A stretch of DNA of 64,000 nucleotides from Hybos culiciformis (GCA_964007475.1 OZ023273.1:101350533-101414532); one strand, 5' to 3'. Positions 38,801 through 60,517 are shown, counted from the stretch's first letter. Program-made: numbers and translations. Notes: generated by a model not told the origin, from the letters alone.

Positions 38801-41800
38801 ATAAGAAATTTTTATGTTTTTTCTTCCAATTTTTTTAATTTTTGATATTTAAAAACAAAACTTAGGTAATATTTTTACAAAAAGTAATAAACATTTTTTT
38901 TTTTTTAAATTTAAATAAAAAAAAACAAAACTATGAATAAAAATATTTGAAAAAAAAAAAATCTTGTTATTGATTGATTTTTTTTTTCATTTTTATAAAT
39001 TTTTAATTTTTCTTAATTTATTCAATAAATTTTAATTTTAATTTTTTTTTTTGTTTTTGTGAGAATTTTAGAATTTTATTAGAAAAAAAATTAATTTATT
39101 ATTTTTAATTATTTATTTTAATATGCAAATATAAATATGTATAAGCGCTTAGACTCGTGTATCTCTATACAAAAATAAAAACAGCTTTTTAACTCTTTAA
39201 CCTCTCAAACTAGACTGAGATGTAAGAAGAAAAAAAATAAATATATTTTGTTTTTAATGTAAACATGAACCTGTGTTGTAAAATGATTGAGATCAAGTTT
39301 AGCTTTTTATTTTTGTATATAGGTAGGTACATACCTATATACACATTATTATATGTTATGTTGTGATTTCTATAGATTTGTTTTTATATTTTAATTTTAA
39401 TAATATAATTTAGTTTTTTTATTTTTAATTCTAAAAGTCAATTAAAATCTATACGCAAAAAATTCAAAGTCAAAAACTAGTTTTTTTTTTTGGTTACTTT
39501 AACTTTTTTTTTTTTTAGTAATTATGGTCCGCATGACCTTTGGTAATGACTTAGTTTAAATGAGTTTTAAAAAAATGTTTTTTTTTTTTCTGTAAATTAA
39601 AACTTTTGTATTTAATTTAATTTTTTTTTTATTTACTATTACATCACGCGACGTATTAGGAGGGAATTTTAATTTAAGCTTACCAACATTATTATGGTAA
39701 AATTGGATATAGTTGGTAGTTGGTATGGTATTTTCTTTGCGAAAAAAAAATTATTTAAAATTTTACAATTTAAAGCAAAAAAGACCAATTTCAGTTCAGT
39801 TTTGGAAAATTAAATAAAAAATAATAATATGTACTTACACATGATAATACATAAATATTCTATTTTCAATGTATCTCATTTCCTTCGTCTGAAACATGTA
39901 TGAGTATATAATATGTTATTGCCCGTGCTCGTGCATATTGATTTAATATCAATATGCTTGAAATTTTCCCGCTTTATGCATTCAGCATATTAAAAAATTT
40001 TGGTTCAAAAATTATCATAAATTGTGAACACATTTCATGAAATTCAAATTACAGCAAATTCATAATTTGGTGCGATAAGAAAATGTGCAGTTGTATTAAA
40101 AATCTTTAAAAGTTTTATTATTATTTACGTAATATACTAAGTTTAAATAATGCATGCAATTTATTGTTACAAAAAAAAATTTTTGATAAGCAAAAATATT
40201 ATTGTTTAATAACAAAAAAGAGTTTGTTATTGCGTCTAATGTTTCAAGTTTAGTTTGAATTCTTGAACTATAATCAAATTATTTGATGACTGGTTCAATT
40301 TGAAATTGAAATATGGAAACAAAGTATACCTATTACATATATTACAATTATGGACGTTTGTTATTTTAGGCCTTTCGAGCTTTATTCAGCCGGTTTGTTT
40401 TTTTTTCCGAAACTATTTAAGCAATATATCTTCTAAATAATTCATATACATTTTTTTATGGTAAGCCTATCATTAAAAAACTGTAATTATTTATCTATGC
40501 TACATTACGTGCACTTGAAAATGTAAATTTTGTTTTATGATCATTATAAAAAGTTCAATAACAAAACGTCATAAATTTTAATTTTTTTTTTTTAGCCTAC
40601 AATTACTAATTTGAATCTTAAAAAAAACTACAAGAGTTTTGCAATTAAAAAAAACTTAAGAGATTTCATTTAGAAATAAAAAAAAAATTAAATAAATATG
40701 ATTAAAATTACGTAGTATAAAATTTAATTGAAGTTGTTATGTAATAATACAATTTGTAAAAATAGTTTTTTTTTCTGCAAATGATGATGAAGAATTTTAA
40801 TGAATTTTCAGAACAAAATTATGCAACTATTTTAAGTAAATTTAAACTGCAATTAGATATTGTAATACTAAAATTTAATCAGGTTTAGTAAAAAATTAAG
40901 AAAGGCCAATAATGCATTAAATTTTTAGTGTGATTTTAGCATATTATATGCATTACGTATTATAATCAAATTTGATACTTTTTTCTCGCAAACTATGACT
41001 AAAAACATTATGTAATAATATATGTATATTTTATACTCATTTACTTTGGGTTCAAGATTTGTATAATCTTAAATTAGAATAGTTATAGTTTGGAAATATA
41101 CAAAATCTGAGCATCGTTGAATTTTAGATGATGCCAATACCATTAGTGTTGTCACAAAATTTATTTGAGCTCGGATATTGTTCCAGTGAAAAATCAGATA
41201 AAAACAATTTTTAAACTTATACCCGGTCAAAACTATTTTTTATAAAATGATTTCTTCCATAAAAAATATTGAATTTTTTTATTTAACAAAATATACTTTT
41301 TATTTTTAATTACAAAAAATACTTTAATCACATTTATTTTGTACATTTTTATTAATAATAATTGAAAAATAAGGAACTTATGAAACCTTACGTATGGTCG
41401 CAATAAAAGATAATATCACAATGATTCAATAATATTAAAAAAAACATTGCATACAGCTATGAAATAGTATTGCAAGTATTTTTTTTATAATTATATAAAA
41501 TCCTTGAGCTTATTAAAAAAAAATTATTCAATATAATAATGAAAATAATATTCAATATAATAGTGAAAATTCGAAAATTTTGTGAAGTAGTAGTTAGTGT
41601 CTATTTTTTTCTATTTATTGCAGAGTAAGAAAGTATTCAAATCAAACGATAATATTTGTCGAAACTTATTCGTTATAATTACATACTTAATATCGCTATT
41701 TTTAATTAAGACGATTATATTTGTTGCCTAATTCAATTGGCTGAAAATTCTTTCATTTTCAGAGTTCTAAGAGTTGGAAATTTTTAAATTGAGATCGCAA

Positions 41801-42936
41801 GATTTTCAGAAATATAGTAGGTATATTATTCAATATTTTAATAATTCCTCTTCTATCATTTATGATGTGATAATAAATAATACTTATTACCTAATCAATC
41901 AATGAAAAATGAAATCATTGAAGCATTTATAAAATACTTCTTACGAAATTACTATCACTAATAGTTATATAGAACTATTGACATATTAACTTTACTATAC
42001 ACACGAATGTCATAACCGTTATCAATTAATAAGTCAAAAAAATAAATATATAGGTTTGCATATATTATATTTATTCAATAAAGAAAATGTACATGCTTCA
42101 AATCAAACTCATAAATATATTATGAAATTTAATTTTTTAATGATTGCATTTATCAAGAATAATTGTATATATTCCCATTAGAATAATGAATTTTTTTTTT
42201 ATTTTGTTTTGTAATTTTATCAGCGGAGAGTATTGTTATATACAATAATATATATGCATAAACTGATTAAAATCTTATTCTATTTGTATACATAAAATTT
42301 TTGTTGCTGACTAAGCTAGACGAAAAAAATTAATTCTCGTTTTAAACTGAAATCATTTTCAGATTTTTATTATTTTTTTGGATATACTTACTTAATATGT
42401 TGTATTTAAAGAAAAATTTATTTAAAAATTACTTATTAAAATTTTCTATTGTAAAATCCTGAACCCCAAATGGGTCCATAATTTATTCAATTTTATAAAA
42501 TGGAAAATAACAGATAATTATTGCTCAAACTGAAATTTTATATTCATAATGAAAAAGTTTAGTTCATTAGTTGTGAAATTTTAAGATAAAATAATATAAA
42601 TGAAATTGAAAAGTGCAACATACTTCTAAAATTCTTCATTGCATTTTGTAAATAATGTTTTCCACTTTATTTTGTACCACTATTATATACATATACCTAG
42701 CATTTAATTAGAAAACAAAATCAATGCCATGTATATTAAATCATTTCAAATTAAAAATAATAATACTTATTAAAAAATCAATTAATTGAAAGTTTGCACT
42801 AAGTTTGATCTGGAAAATAAAACTGGATCTAAACGACTATAATTAAAATTTGCTACTGTACACTCTATGATAGAATTTGGTCACTATTTTTAGCTTTTGT
42901 CAATATCATATACACAAAGTAGAGATGTTCTATAAA
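32824..42936. other. Ten kilobases without a recognisable gene
   Basis: Extreme AT richness throughout. The stretch 38150-39130 is almost pure A/T with many runs of 8-13 T or A. No exon, transporter N-terminus, RNA gene or terminal-repeat pair was supported. It could be ABCG intron if that gene extends here, or intergenic DNA. Confidence 0.5.
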
Positions 42937-42960
42937 TATCGATATTTTGGGATATCGATA
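42937..42960. promoter_or_regulatory. Paired TATCGATA (DRE-like) palindromes
   Basis: Two perfect TATCGATA octamers (42937-42944 and 42953-42960), 16 bp apart start to start. In Drosophila this is the DREF/BEAF-32 recognition sequence. No adjacent promoter or gene is visible, so function is only possible. Confidence 0.3.
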
Positions 42961-45456
42961 TTTTTGCTTAAAACAACGATTTTTTTTACTTATGTGCCCA
43001 CCAACCCGAGAAATTTAATAATATATTAAATTCTAATGTTAATTTAAAGCGTGTCATAAGATAAGGATACAATTTACTATATCTACTATATCAACTTTAT
43101 TTAGAAATGCAAACAAAAAGTAATTCCTTCTGTTGGCTTATTTCCTTTTGTAATTAGTTTAAAAGCTGCTACAAAATATGTATCTTATCTTACTAATATA
43201 ACCACCCTTCGTTAGTTTTGTGCTATTTAAACTTTTTCTGTACAAAGGTTGAATAAAGATTTTAAACCAATTTTTGGACACATACCTACATGAAGTGTAA
43301 AGAAAGTAATAAAGCATTTCATTTTTATTTTATTTTTCTAACCATTAAGTATATAAACATAAACGAAACCCTGAACTACATAATTTTGCTGAATTAAAAT
43401 ATCATTTTTAGATCCACCTGATAAAATTCTCATAAAACTGATTGTTATTGATATAATTAACATTTTTTTATAAATGTATTGGTATAATTTTGTCCATTCA
43501 AATATTTCTATTATACATTTATTAAATAAATATATATAATATAGTATATGTTAATGTAGAACGATGAAAAAATACTTTTTAATTAATTTAATATATACAT
43601 ATACAAAATATTTTTATTTTTTTTACAAAATTCTATCAATTTAGTCATTGGAAATATACGTACGTCTTAAAATTAAATTTGAATATAATATGGTGCAGTA
43701 ACAATAAGCGGTCCGACGAGTTATTGACACAACATTTTGATGCTTTAGAAGTAGAAAAGAAGCAAGTTGGAAGCCTTTTTTAAAAAATTAAAAAAAAAAA
43801 TCTGTTGCGAATGGTATTTATCTAAATTTTAAAATTTCCTTTTCTCGATATTTGCCACATACATAGTGGGACTTCTACATGGTGGGACCGTTCTAGATTT
43901 TATATAAAACTTACCGTTTATTATACAATTAGCCTTAATTGACGGAAGTGAAAATTTATCCAAAAACTTTCATAATTCCTTGCTGTCTTGATTTTTTTTT
44001 TGTCGCCAAGTATTAAAATAAAATTATAAAATTTTTTAATTTGTTCAAAATTTCTTTCAACTTTTTTTCGCTTCTACTTTTTACTTGGGTTATTTTTTTT
44101 TGCATATTCTTAGGCACATCATAATAAATTATTGAAAAAATCAAAAAACGTCATTAAATTTTATTTTATAATTTTTTATATGAATTTCACGATAAAGATA
44201 AAAATAAATAAAAAATATTTTTTAATGTCGATATTGAAAATTTGTAATATATATAAGCCTCTTTAGAAAACAAAATTAAATGAAAATATGACACTTTTTA
44301 CACGTCTTTAATATTTTCCGTAAGTTTACCACTTTTTTTTATTGCTTTTGAAATTTATAATAACTTTTATAAGTTTTCTATTTTAAATCTAAAAATCAAC
44401 TGAAAACAAAATATTCTACATTCGTTTTTGAATTAATTTCTTTTTTTTTTTATTGTTTTCGTCATCCACAGAATTAAAAATATTGAACACACCATTTACA
44501 CACATTATAAATTATAGTTACTTCAAATTACTTTTATTGATTCGTTTTATCCAATTTAGAGATTCCAAATCGATACTGGCATATTGTTTTACAATTTAGA
44601 AAATAAGCTTTTGAATTTAAAATGTTTATACTAATCCAAATCCAAAATTACAAAAATAGTTATAAATTTACTAATAGAACAAATGCCATTCTTTTTGCAA
44701 TATTGTAAAACCTTTCGAAATAAATAGGTGCACATGTACGTATATATTATCATATATAATGCTATTATATGGAAAAATGGAACACGGTCATACTTACCTT
44801 CGTTATTTCAAAAACATATTATTTAGAAACTCAAAGAAAATCATATTATTTTAATTCTAGTAATTCATAATGGAGAAGTTCAAGTTTATTAGTACCCATA
44901 CACGAGTTTTTTTTTCATTCTTAGAAACAAATAAAAGGTCTTGGTCAATGTAAAAATAACATAAACACAATGTAAAATATAATATATTTTTTATTAGTTT
45001 CTTTGACGTTACAAGAAAACTTAGCTCAATTTAAGCTTTTGACAAGTTAAGTTTTTTGAAATATTTTGGATGTTTTAATTTGATCAATTTTACTGTAGCC
45101 TGTTACACAATTATTTACTGGTTTAAAATTATAATTTGAAGCAAAACAATCAAATTATACTTTTAAAAAGTAGTACTCCTATAAATAAAATAAGTTCTGA
45201 AATTAAAGGAAAATAAAATTATATATAATTTGTACAGAAAAAAAATTAAGAAAAAAGTAAAGATTATTTCAATTTAAGTCATTATTTATTTCTTTTATAA
45301 TTGAAATACATTTATACATATTTCATTTATTTTATTAAAATTGCAAAAAAAAATTTAACAATTACTCAAATAAAAACTTCCCAGTATTATTATGTGGTGC
45401 GGCAGTCTGGATAAGACTTCTTTAATTTTTAAAAAAACCATATCTTTTACCGCTAT
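42961..45456. other. AT-rich DNA with one short exon-like fragment
   Basis: No complete gene. On the plus strand, 43699-43783 follows a gtgcag acceptor-like site and reads SNNKRSDELLTQHFDALEVE then KKQVGSLF and a stop. The residue mix is protein-like but no family is recognised; it may be a transposon or gene remnant. Confidence 0.4.
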
Positions 45457-45951
45457 GTTTAACTGGACGCGACGGACGCGACGGTGACGTTGCGAACGTG
45501 AGAGACGTTGTGATTAAATTTTTTGCAGTTATACTGGACGTCTTCAACGTTGTAAAACTAAAAAGTAAGCTTTGGTAAACAAAACAACTTTCACTACTTT
45601 TTTCAAATAAATTTAAAAATAAAAACGAAAAAATATTTTATTAATTTCTCTTCGAAACTCATGTTGAAATTATTTACAGAAAATAAAAATATTTGAATGT
45701 TTTTTTGTTAAAACGGTTGTTACTAAGTTTTGTGTTTAAACTTTTTCTTATTTATTCGGGCATTAAAACAGAATGCTTTGATTATCAACGTCCTTAACGT
45801 AAAAAGTTAAAATAGATTTAACTTTTTACGTCGTCAACGTCGCGTCGTCAACGTCAACGTCCAGTTAAACCTTCTCCATACACTTCCATATATTTAATAT
45901 TTCTTACGTCTTTAGCGTCACGTCCGTCACATCCGTCGCGTCCAGTTAAAC
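45457..45951. mobile_element. Terminal-inverted-repeat element rich in ACGTC words
   Basis: Ends gtttaactggacgcgacgga and its inverted copy tccgtcgcgtccagttaaac are perfect over 20 bp. Similarity extends outward (gctatg/cagagc). A second inward-facing end, gtcaacgtccagttaaacc, lies at about 45851-45870, so the right end looks duplicated. Interior is AT-rich without ORFs. Non-autonomous; class and target site unclear. Confidence 0.75.
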
Positions 45952-48154
45952 AGAGCTATTAGTTATTGAATAATTGTTTAATTTTAATACAATATTTTTA
46001 ATATAAATTAGTAATAATTTGTAAAATAACTTTCTTAGTATAAATACAATAGTTATTTAGAAATTTAGACATTATTATTTATTTTTTGTTTTTCTTCTTT
46101 TTATTTTTATATAGATATTTTTTTATATTTAATTTTGTTTTTATATAAATATTGATTTTCTTTATGTACTCTTCTTTTATGGTGTAATAAAAATTATTAA
46201 AAAATGTATACTATTTTTATTTTTTTTTTATAACTACAAAACAAGCATAATTCTCTAAAAGTAACTTTTTATAATTTTATTATTTTAATTCTTTTTTTTT
46301 TTTTAATTTAATAAAGATATAATTTCTACTCAGCAGTAATATGACTAAATTTTTATTTATTAATTGAACAAAAAAAAATTATAGCTATTTTGTATATTAA
46401 AAAATCATTTAAACTTTCTGACTGAATGAGAAAAAAAAAAGTCAGCTATAATAATAGGTATTGGCCCATGTGAACTATGTTTGTTTTAACAACTTCTGAT
46501 TACCGCTTATAGAACCAAATACCAAAAAGGTCCAAAAGTGTATTTGGGGAGAAATAATAACGTAAAATATTTTTTCCTTAAATTTGAATCATATTACCTG
46601 AAAAGAAATTATTTAAATAGAAGATTTAAATAATGTTGAATAATTTTCTTTTCCGTAACCGATTTTTAATTTTTCATAAATGCTGAAAAAAAAGCTTGCT
46701 TATAGACTAACGTTTTAGAAAAAATTACATAAGATTTCTGTAGTTTCAAAAACTTAAGATAAATTTGTTCATTCGGTTCGGTGATACAATTAATTTTTCT
46801 ATTTGAATGTAATAATTTTGTTTTGTAATTTTATTCTGAAAATTCTTTCCTTTTATATGATATTAGACAATCAGGCACATCTTCAACGCCTGTATTTCAA
46901 TCAGCAAGGTAGTCAAACCACAACCATTAAAATTTTATAGATTTCAAGATTGTTTTGTGCATAAAATTTATAGGAACTTTACAGAAATATTATTACACAG
47001 AATGGTATCTTTCCATTTAAACTCTCTATTCCTTACCGTTTCGGATATATGTACTTACTATACTCGAGATATAACTACTTAAATGTTATTTTTTATTTAT
47101 TTATTAATTTTATCTCACAATTGCATATTTTTAATAAATTTTTTAAACTACATGAACTATCTCTGTTAAACCAAGTACGATAAATTAATTTAAAAAATTT
47201 AGTTGAAATTAAAGTTCTGTTAAAGAAAAAAATCATTAATCAACATTTTTTAATTTTCTTAATTTTTCTTGAATATTTTTTATAAATTTAATTTCAAATA
47301 TTAGCGGCCTTAAATCGTATTGTATTTTTCTTTATAAAAATTGGTATTTTTCTTCTTTTTTTTTTGATTTGGTAAAAACTGTAATAAGATTTTTTTTTTC
47401 TTTAGTCTTTTTGATTTCATGGCAATTTTATTTTTTCAAGCTATTGCATTTTGATTTAAGTATTTTAATTTTTTATTTTATATAAGGTTATATTATTTTT
47501 TTTGTTTTAAACTTATATATTTATGTAATTATAAATTTTTTGTATAAAAATGGCAAATTTATTACTTATATTTGATTTTTTTTTTCATATTAATTCTATA
47601 AAATTGGGTTAAAAATACACTAACTTTACAAAGAAGTTGACTACATAATATATTTTAATAATTTTTCTATATTTATAAATGGGTAAAGGAATGTGGATAT
47701 TATCTCAGTGTTGGCCCTTTATGGAATTTTGCCCTATGCAATTTGACCCTTATTATATATTAATTAGCCTTCATTTCTTTTTTTTAAGAACATATAGTTA
47801 AGCGATAAGAAGAAAAATAATTTTTAAAGTTCAAACTCTAGAAACCCAATTTGTTTTGAAATGAAATGTCATTTTTACAATCACTTAAAATATCATACCA
47901 ATTAAAATCATTAAAAATCGCACTAAAGAAAAAAAATCAAAAAAACCAAAACAAGTAAATGTAAAATAAAAACAATTTAAACTAGAATTTTTTTTATATT
48001 ATGTTTATTGTTAAAAAAATCAAAATATACAAAAGAATAATATTATAAAAGGCTTAAACTATGAAACAATTAATGTAAAATCATATAAAAATCATTATTG
48101 ATTTAAATTTAATGATAATTCTTCTTTTTTTTCGAAAACACATGAGAAACTCTG
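45952..48154. other. AT-rich DNA with a possible 42-bp plus-strand microexon
   Basis: At 46867-46908 a pyrimidine-rich tract plus AG, then 42 bases reading QSGTSSTPVFQSA(R), then GTAGTC could be a cassette exon of an unseen plus-strand gene. It is much less AT-biased than the surroundings. Nothing else gene-like. Confidence 0.3.
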
Positions 48155-48410
48155 TTTTTTCTACTAGTGTTTGGAAAATGTTGATATTTCAGTATTAATT
48201 TCAGTTAGGAAAAGTTTTTTTTTTCCTTAATAGTGCGGAAATATATATAGTTTAACACTAGAATTTAATTTAATTTTTAATCTATTTGGAATTTATTTTC
48301 TGGGACGAAAAACTAAACTATATTGTTTCTATACACAGTAAGAAAAACCGAAAACTTTTTTTAATTTATAAAATAATTATTGAACATTTTCCAAACTCTA
48401 GTAGAAAAAA
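48155..48410. mobile_element. MITE-like element with 28-bp inverted repeats
   Basis: Arms 48155-48182 and 48383-48410 are inverted copies with one mismatch (tttctactagtgtttggaaa core). No ORF inside. Confidence 0.65.
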
Positions 48411-48413
48411 CCA

Positions 48414-48509
48414 TGTGTGCAACATGTAGGAAAACAATTTTTCCGTACCCGGCATGTTCTGCCATTCCCAGTACGGAAAAAAAATCACTTTTCCTATCTT
48501 GTTGCACAA
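48414..48509. repeat. Compact hairpin next to the preceding element
   Basis: Outer arms share tgtgcaaca and taggaaaa inverted. The inner arms tttttccgtac (48438-48448) and gtacggaaaaa (48471-48481) match exactly. It looks like a very short foldback element. Confidence 0.6.
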
Positions 48510-50622
48510 ATAGCTATTAATTAATGAAAAAAAAGGTATTTAATTTTTGAAATATTTTTATACTATTTAATTAAAATGTACAAACTATAAAATTCGAGTT
48601 CAAAAGAAAAAAATAATCGATTCAATAATCAAAAATATAATGTATCAATGTTCTTAATTCCATCCAAGAATGACTATATTATCCCACAACACAGTTCAAA
48701 TTCTCTATTCCAGGTAACTCTTTAAATAATAAACTTTCTAAAGTTTTTTTGTTATTTTTAAAATAATTATTGATCAAAGTGTTCCAATCAATTTTGAAAT
48801 GCAACTTATGGTTTACTGATTTTATCTGTTTCTATAATATTGATTTTATCATTTTCGGACTTACGAAATGATTTTTTAAAATTAATAAATGAATTACCCA
48901 AATACAAATTTGGAATATATTTAAAATTCAAAATTAATAATAAATCATTCAATCTTTTATTAATTTTGAAAAATGTACATAACGTAATTATTTCGATTAT
49001 AATTTTAGCACCCCTACGATAGAAAATATATTCGTTTTTAATGTTGACACAAAGTTGAAAAAAAATTAACTAACTTTTAATATTCCATTCTGAGATTCAT
49101 AAGATTTTGAATCAACTGTCGAAACTTAATTTACTGAAATTTATAGTTTATTTACATAAATTAAATCTTTCGTCTACTAATATTTTTTATCAGAAAATTT
49201 GAGAAAAATATATTTTTTTTTATTTTTTTATTGTTTTTTGTTAATTTTAAAACATATTTTTATTGCGTTTTTCATGACTGTGTTGCTGCTGAAGCATTAA
49301 GGTTTCTGTCACATAATACAGACCAACTTTTAAGATATACAAAATAATTGTAAAAGTAGATGTTATACGAAAATTATGAATAAAAAATTTATTTTATTTA
49401 ATTTAAAAGCACATATTCCGTTCTTAAATACTAACTATATTAATGATTTTTATTTTGGAAACCAAATATTTCTGATAATTTTATTATATATATGTATATT
49501 TTTATATATGTATATCTATATATTTATTATTTATTAATTATAATCTTTAAAAACTATATATCACGTAATATAAACTATTTATCAGAGAGAATATCAAGAT
49601 ATCAATTGAGAAGTGAAGAATAAAATCTCTATCCGACTCAAATGTCAAAAAACTAACTTAACGTTATCTTTTATACAAAATGAAAATAATTCGACTTAAA
49701 TGAAAAGTTCCTTTTATTTTTTACTTTTTTAATGACTAAAAAAAGTTTTTTATTCAAAGATGTTATTTTCAATAAGTACAAAAGTAATAAATGCTAATTT
49801 TATATTATATCATTAGTTTTCAATTTTTAATTAATTTTCAAATTTTCAAAAATTTGCAATAAAAATGAAATCAAAAATAGATTTTAATTTCAGCAAAAAA
49901 AAAAACTTCAAAAGAGCACAAATGGATGAATTAATTTAAATAACATTCACAGAATGTTACAACGTAAATTATTCTCAATATGCCTCTTATTTAAAATTAT
50001 AAAATTCTAATCAAGACTAATTCGACAGATTATTATAATTCATAAATCATAGCATTCATAACTATTATTTGTATTGGTAATTTTATTAATAATTCATACT
50101 AAACAAAGCTAACTGAACATCAGGCATATACATATAATAGTATATTCATACCCGTATCAAGTAGATAGTCTTTAAGGAATAATATGTTATCAAGAAGAAG
50201 AATTTTTATTGATGTTAATCTTATGTGTAGATAAAAAATCTAAAATAAAATTGAAATCATGAATTGGTATAACGCATTCTACATAAATTCATGTCTAAAA
50301 ATTCTCTCTGATGTTAATAATTTTTTTTATTATAATTTTATTAATTAGTCTGAATAGGATGATGAGTAAAATGGTACACATTTTTGTAGTATTTTGAATG
50401 ATTTAACATGATTTTTAGTTAATATATTTTTTTAAGACTTTCTTAAATTATTATCAAAATTTAAAAAATTTTAACGATAATATTTATGATTTTCTACTAT
50501 TCGTAAAATAGCGATCATACATACTTTTGCTTTTTTTCATATATAAAAGTTATTTTTTATTGATATTTTATAACTATTTATTAGACTTATTATATTTTAT
50601 TTTTTATTGAAAAAAAATTAGC
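48510..50622. other. AT-rich spacer downstream of the kinase gene
   Basis: No gene seen on either strand. The frame 48840-49022 is AT-noise. Confidence 0.55.
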
Positions 50623-50628
50623 TTTATT
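50623..50628 (-). terminator. AATAAA polyadenylation signal of the kinase gene
   Basis: AATAAA on the minus strand about 40 nt after the stop codon, with a further AATAAA-like site slightly downstream. Confidence 0.55.
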
Positions 50629-50665
50629 AATAAAAATTAATTATTTATATATATGTATTTTTAAA

Positions 50666-58036
<7,371 letters not shown>

Positions 58037-60223
58037 CTGTAAAGAAAAAATAAAATTAAAATAAAAAATAAGATATAATGCAAAAACTTAATTTTTATAA
58101 ATAATAATATTTTATTTTTTTAAAAATTGTAAGTAAAAAAATTTTGTTTCTTTATGAAATAAAAGGTAATAGTATAGAGAAGACTCTAGAGAAAGAGATA
58201 TAAAGTATTGACCATTAAAAAGTACATAATATTTTTTGGAAAAAAAAATTCTTAAATGAGTTTATCCATTGCTTTTTAATTTTATAAAATTTATTAAACA
58301 AATTAAATCAGTTTAAAAAAACATTGTTCATCAGGAATTCGACAGCACAAGATTTTTTATATCAAAGTATAGAGACGTTTCAAAATTATAATATATTTTT
58401 TTACAAGGTCAGTTTTTAAGAAAATTTAAAGCACTAATTTTGCAAAAATAATAATTTAAACAAGTACACAATTCTGTTGGATTCAAAGTTGAAATATATA
58501 GAAGAATTTTATTTTCTGGATGATGACTTATTATAAAATTATCACTATGACTTATTCTAAATTCATTTAAACTGACAGACAAATACATAATTTGCTTAAA
58601 CTGAACAATATTTTTACAAAACATCGCTTTATCCTTATTTATTTTTTTTTGTATCAAGATTAATGATATTTTCATCCAAATGAACCTATCAATCCTAATT
58701 ATGGTGTGTGTAAAATTGTGTAGATAGTGAAGCAAATTATGATCGCTAGATTTCACAATATCGTTACTGGTATATAGGTACATAAAAGCGAAAACAAAAT
58801 TAATGTTGAAAAAAAATGTTATGATGAGAAATTTTCTAAAAATAAAATAAAAAAATTAATAAAAATAAGAATGCAAAACGAAATCAGAATATATATATAT
58901 TTTTTTTTTATTTGAAAAGGAAGTTAACTATTTTCTCGTCAACACCTCCTTTTTTTTGATATTATAAATTATTCTTTGTTTTAAAAAAATAAAATAAAAT
59001 AAAAGTTTAATTCAAAAATAGGGAGGTGGATTTATATTTAAATATTTTTAAAATATATTGTAGCAAAATATTTTAATATGCAAGCAATATGCATTCCCTT
59101 AATTTTAATAAATAAAAACCTATAATCTTTATACATTGATGAGCATAACAAAAAATGTATGCAACCCATCTTGAGTGTTATCAATAATAATATGGGAATA
59201 TGATTCGAATTAAAATTTTATTATATACATATCTATATCACTAGCATTTAAAAATTATTTTCTTAGACTAGTAGTAGGGTTAAAAGTATTGAAAACTCTT
59301 CTTATGTTTTTCCGATGAAAGCTCTACTGATTCGTAAGCTACAACACTTCCACAACACTTAAGGATTTCTCATAACTCATATTATACATGTTAAACTGAA
59401 TAATTTAGAGAATTTGCCTTCAAAATCACTAATTCAACATTTAAATATTACAAAACTATTAATTATTAGGAAATTTCCATTAATAAATTTGAAAAACCTC
59501 GATAAAACTAAATGAAAGAAAAATATAAGAACAATTAAAATAGGAAATTATTTAAAAAAAAAATAGCTTAATTTAGCACAAATTGTCACATTTTAGAAGA
59601 CTATTGTTTTAAATCTTGTTTTTTTTAATTAAATCACTTCCTAAAATTTTTTTCATAATATTTTATATTAATTTTTTTTTTAATAATAATTTTAATAAAA
59701 ATGATATACTTTAGTAACAAAACAAGATTAAAAAAAAAAAACTTCGATTTTTAATTACGGTTACTGGAACGAAATTTACATAATTTTTCAAACATAATAG
59801 GTAGCCAGTTTATTGACTTAATAAAAAAAAATTAGCAAAAAATTGAATTAATATTAATATTAAAAAATATAAAATCTTATTCAATAATAAATTAAATTTT
59901 ATTTTATTCATATTAGTAATAGTAAGTATAATAAATTTATGAAAATTTCTTTTTTGCATAATTAATCTCTACAACACTGAAAAAAAATCATTGCTATAAA
60001 GTTATAACTAAAACTGAAATATATTCTGATAGTATGTGCATATTGTATCTTTGCACATTGTTGGTCCATTTTGATACCATACCAATGAATAGAAAGTGAA
60101 CTTAAACATTGTTGAAAGGACTAATTTATGAAAGAAGAATGTATTATTTTATTCATAACTTCTTAGCATTAGTAGCTATAGGAGGTAGTTATATTCAAGA
60201 TTTTAATATTCTATTCTCTAAAC
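58037..60223. other. Upstream intronic/intergenic DNA of Btk29A
   Basis: No PH, BTK-motif or start exon recognised. The 124-codon minus-strand frame at 58409-58783 is the longest in this stretch but has Ile/Asn/Lys/Leu-rich, noise-like composition and no recognised domain. Confidence 0.5.
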
Positions 60224-60517
60224 CAGCGTTTTTAAACCTGTGTTCTGCGGGTTCACTGCGATTCCTCTACAACATTTTATGTTTCGAAAATTTTAAGCCA
60301 AGAGTTCAAAATCGCACCTTCAAAAGATGTTATCAATTTTTACACTGATATTGAGATATTTTGAATTTTGAAGGCCTTTATTGTTTGTTTCTACTAGTAA
60401 ACTTTTTATATAAATAAAATAAAATTTAGTTACATAAATTTGTTTATAACTTGCTTGAGAGTTCCCAAAAGTAGGGTTCTTATAATATTATTATTAACGC
60501 AAGGTTGAAGAATGCTG
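60224..60517. mobile_element. Small non-autonomous hAT element
   Basis: Left end CAGCGTTTTTAAACCTGTG; right end (reverse complement) CAGCATTCTTCAACCTTGCG. Flanking octamers ctctaaac (60216-60223) and ctctagac (60518-60525) match at 7 of 8, an aged 8-bp duplication. The ORF 60109-60348 runs from flank into the element and is not a gene. Confidence 0.75.

Noticed and set aside
32824..42936. Search for the ABCG Walker A exon (GxxGxGKS/T on the minus strand)
   Set aside because: No such segment was seen by eye between the gap and the kinase gene. A TBLASTN search would be needed to be certain.
58409..58783. 124-codon minus-strand ORF in the region upstream of the first visible Btk29A exon
   Set aside because: Rich in Ile, Asn, Lys, Leu and Tyr as AT-noise would be, with no domain, splice context or start context. 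Long for the composition but not persuasive.
60109..60348. 79-codon plus-strand ORF
   Set aside because: Runs from flanking DNA into the small hAT element at 60224.
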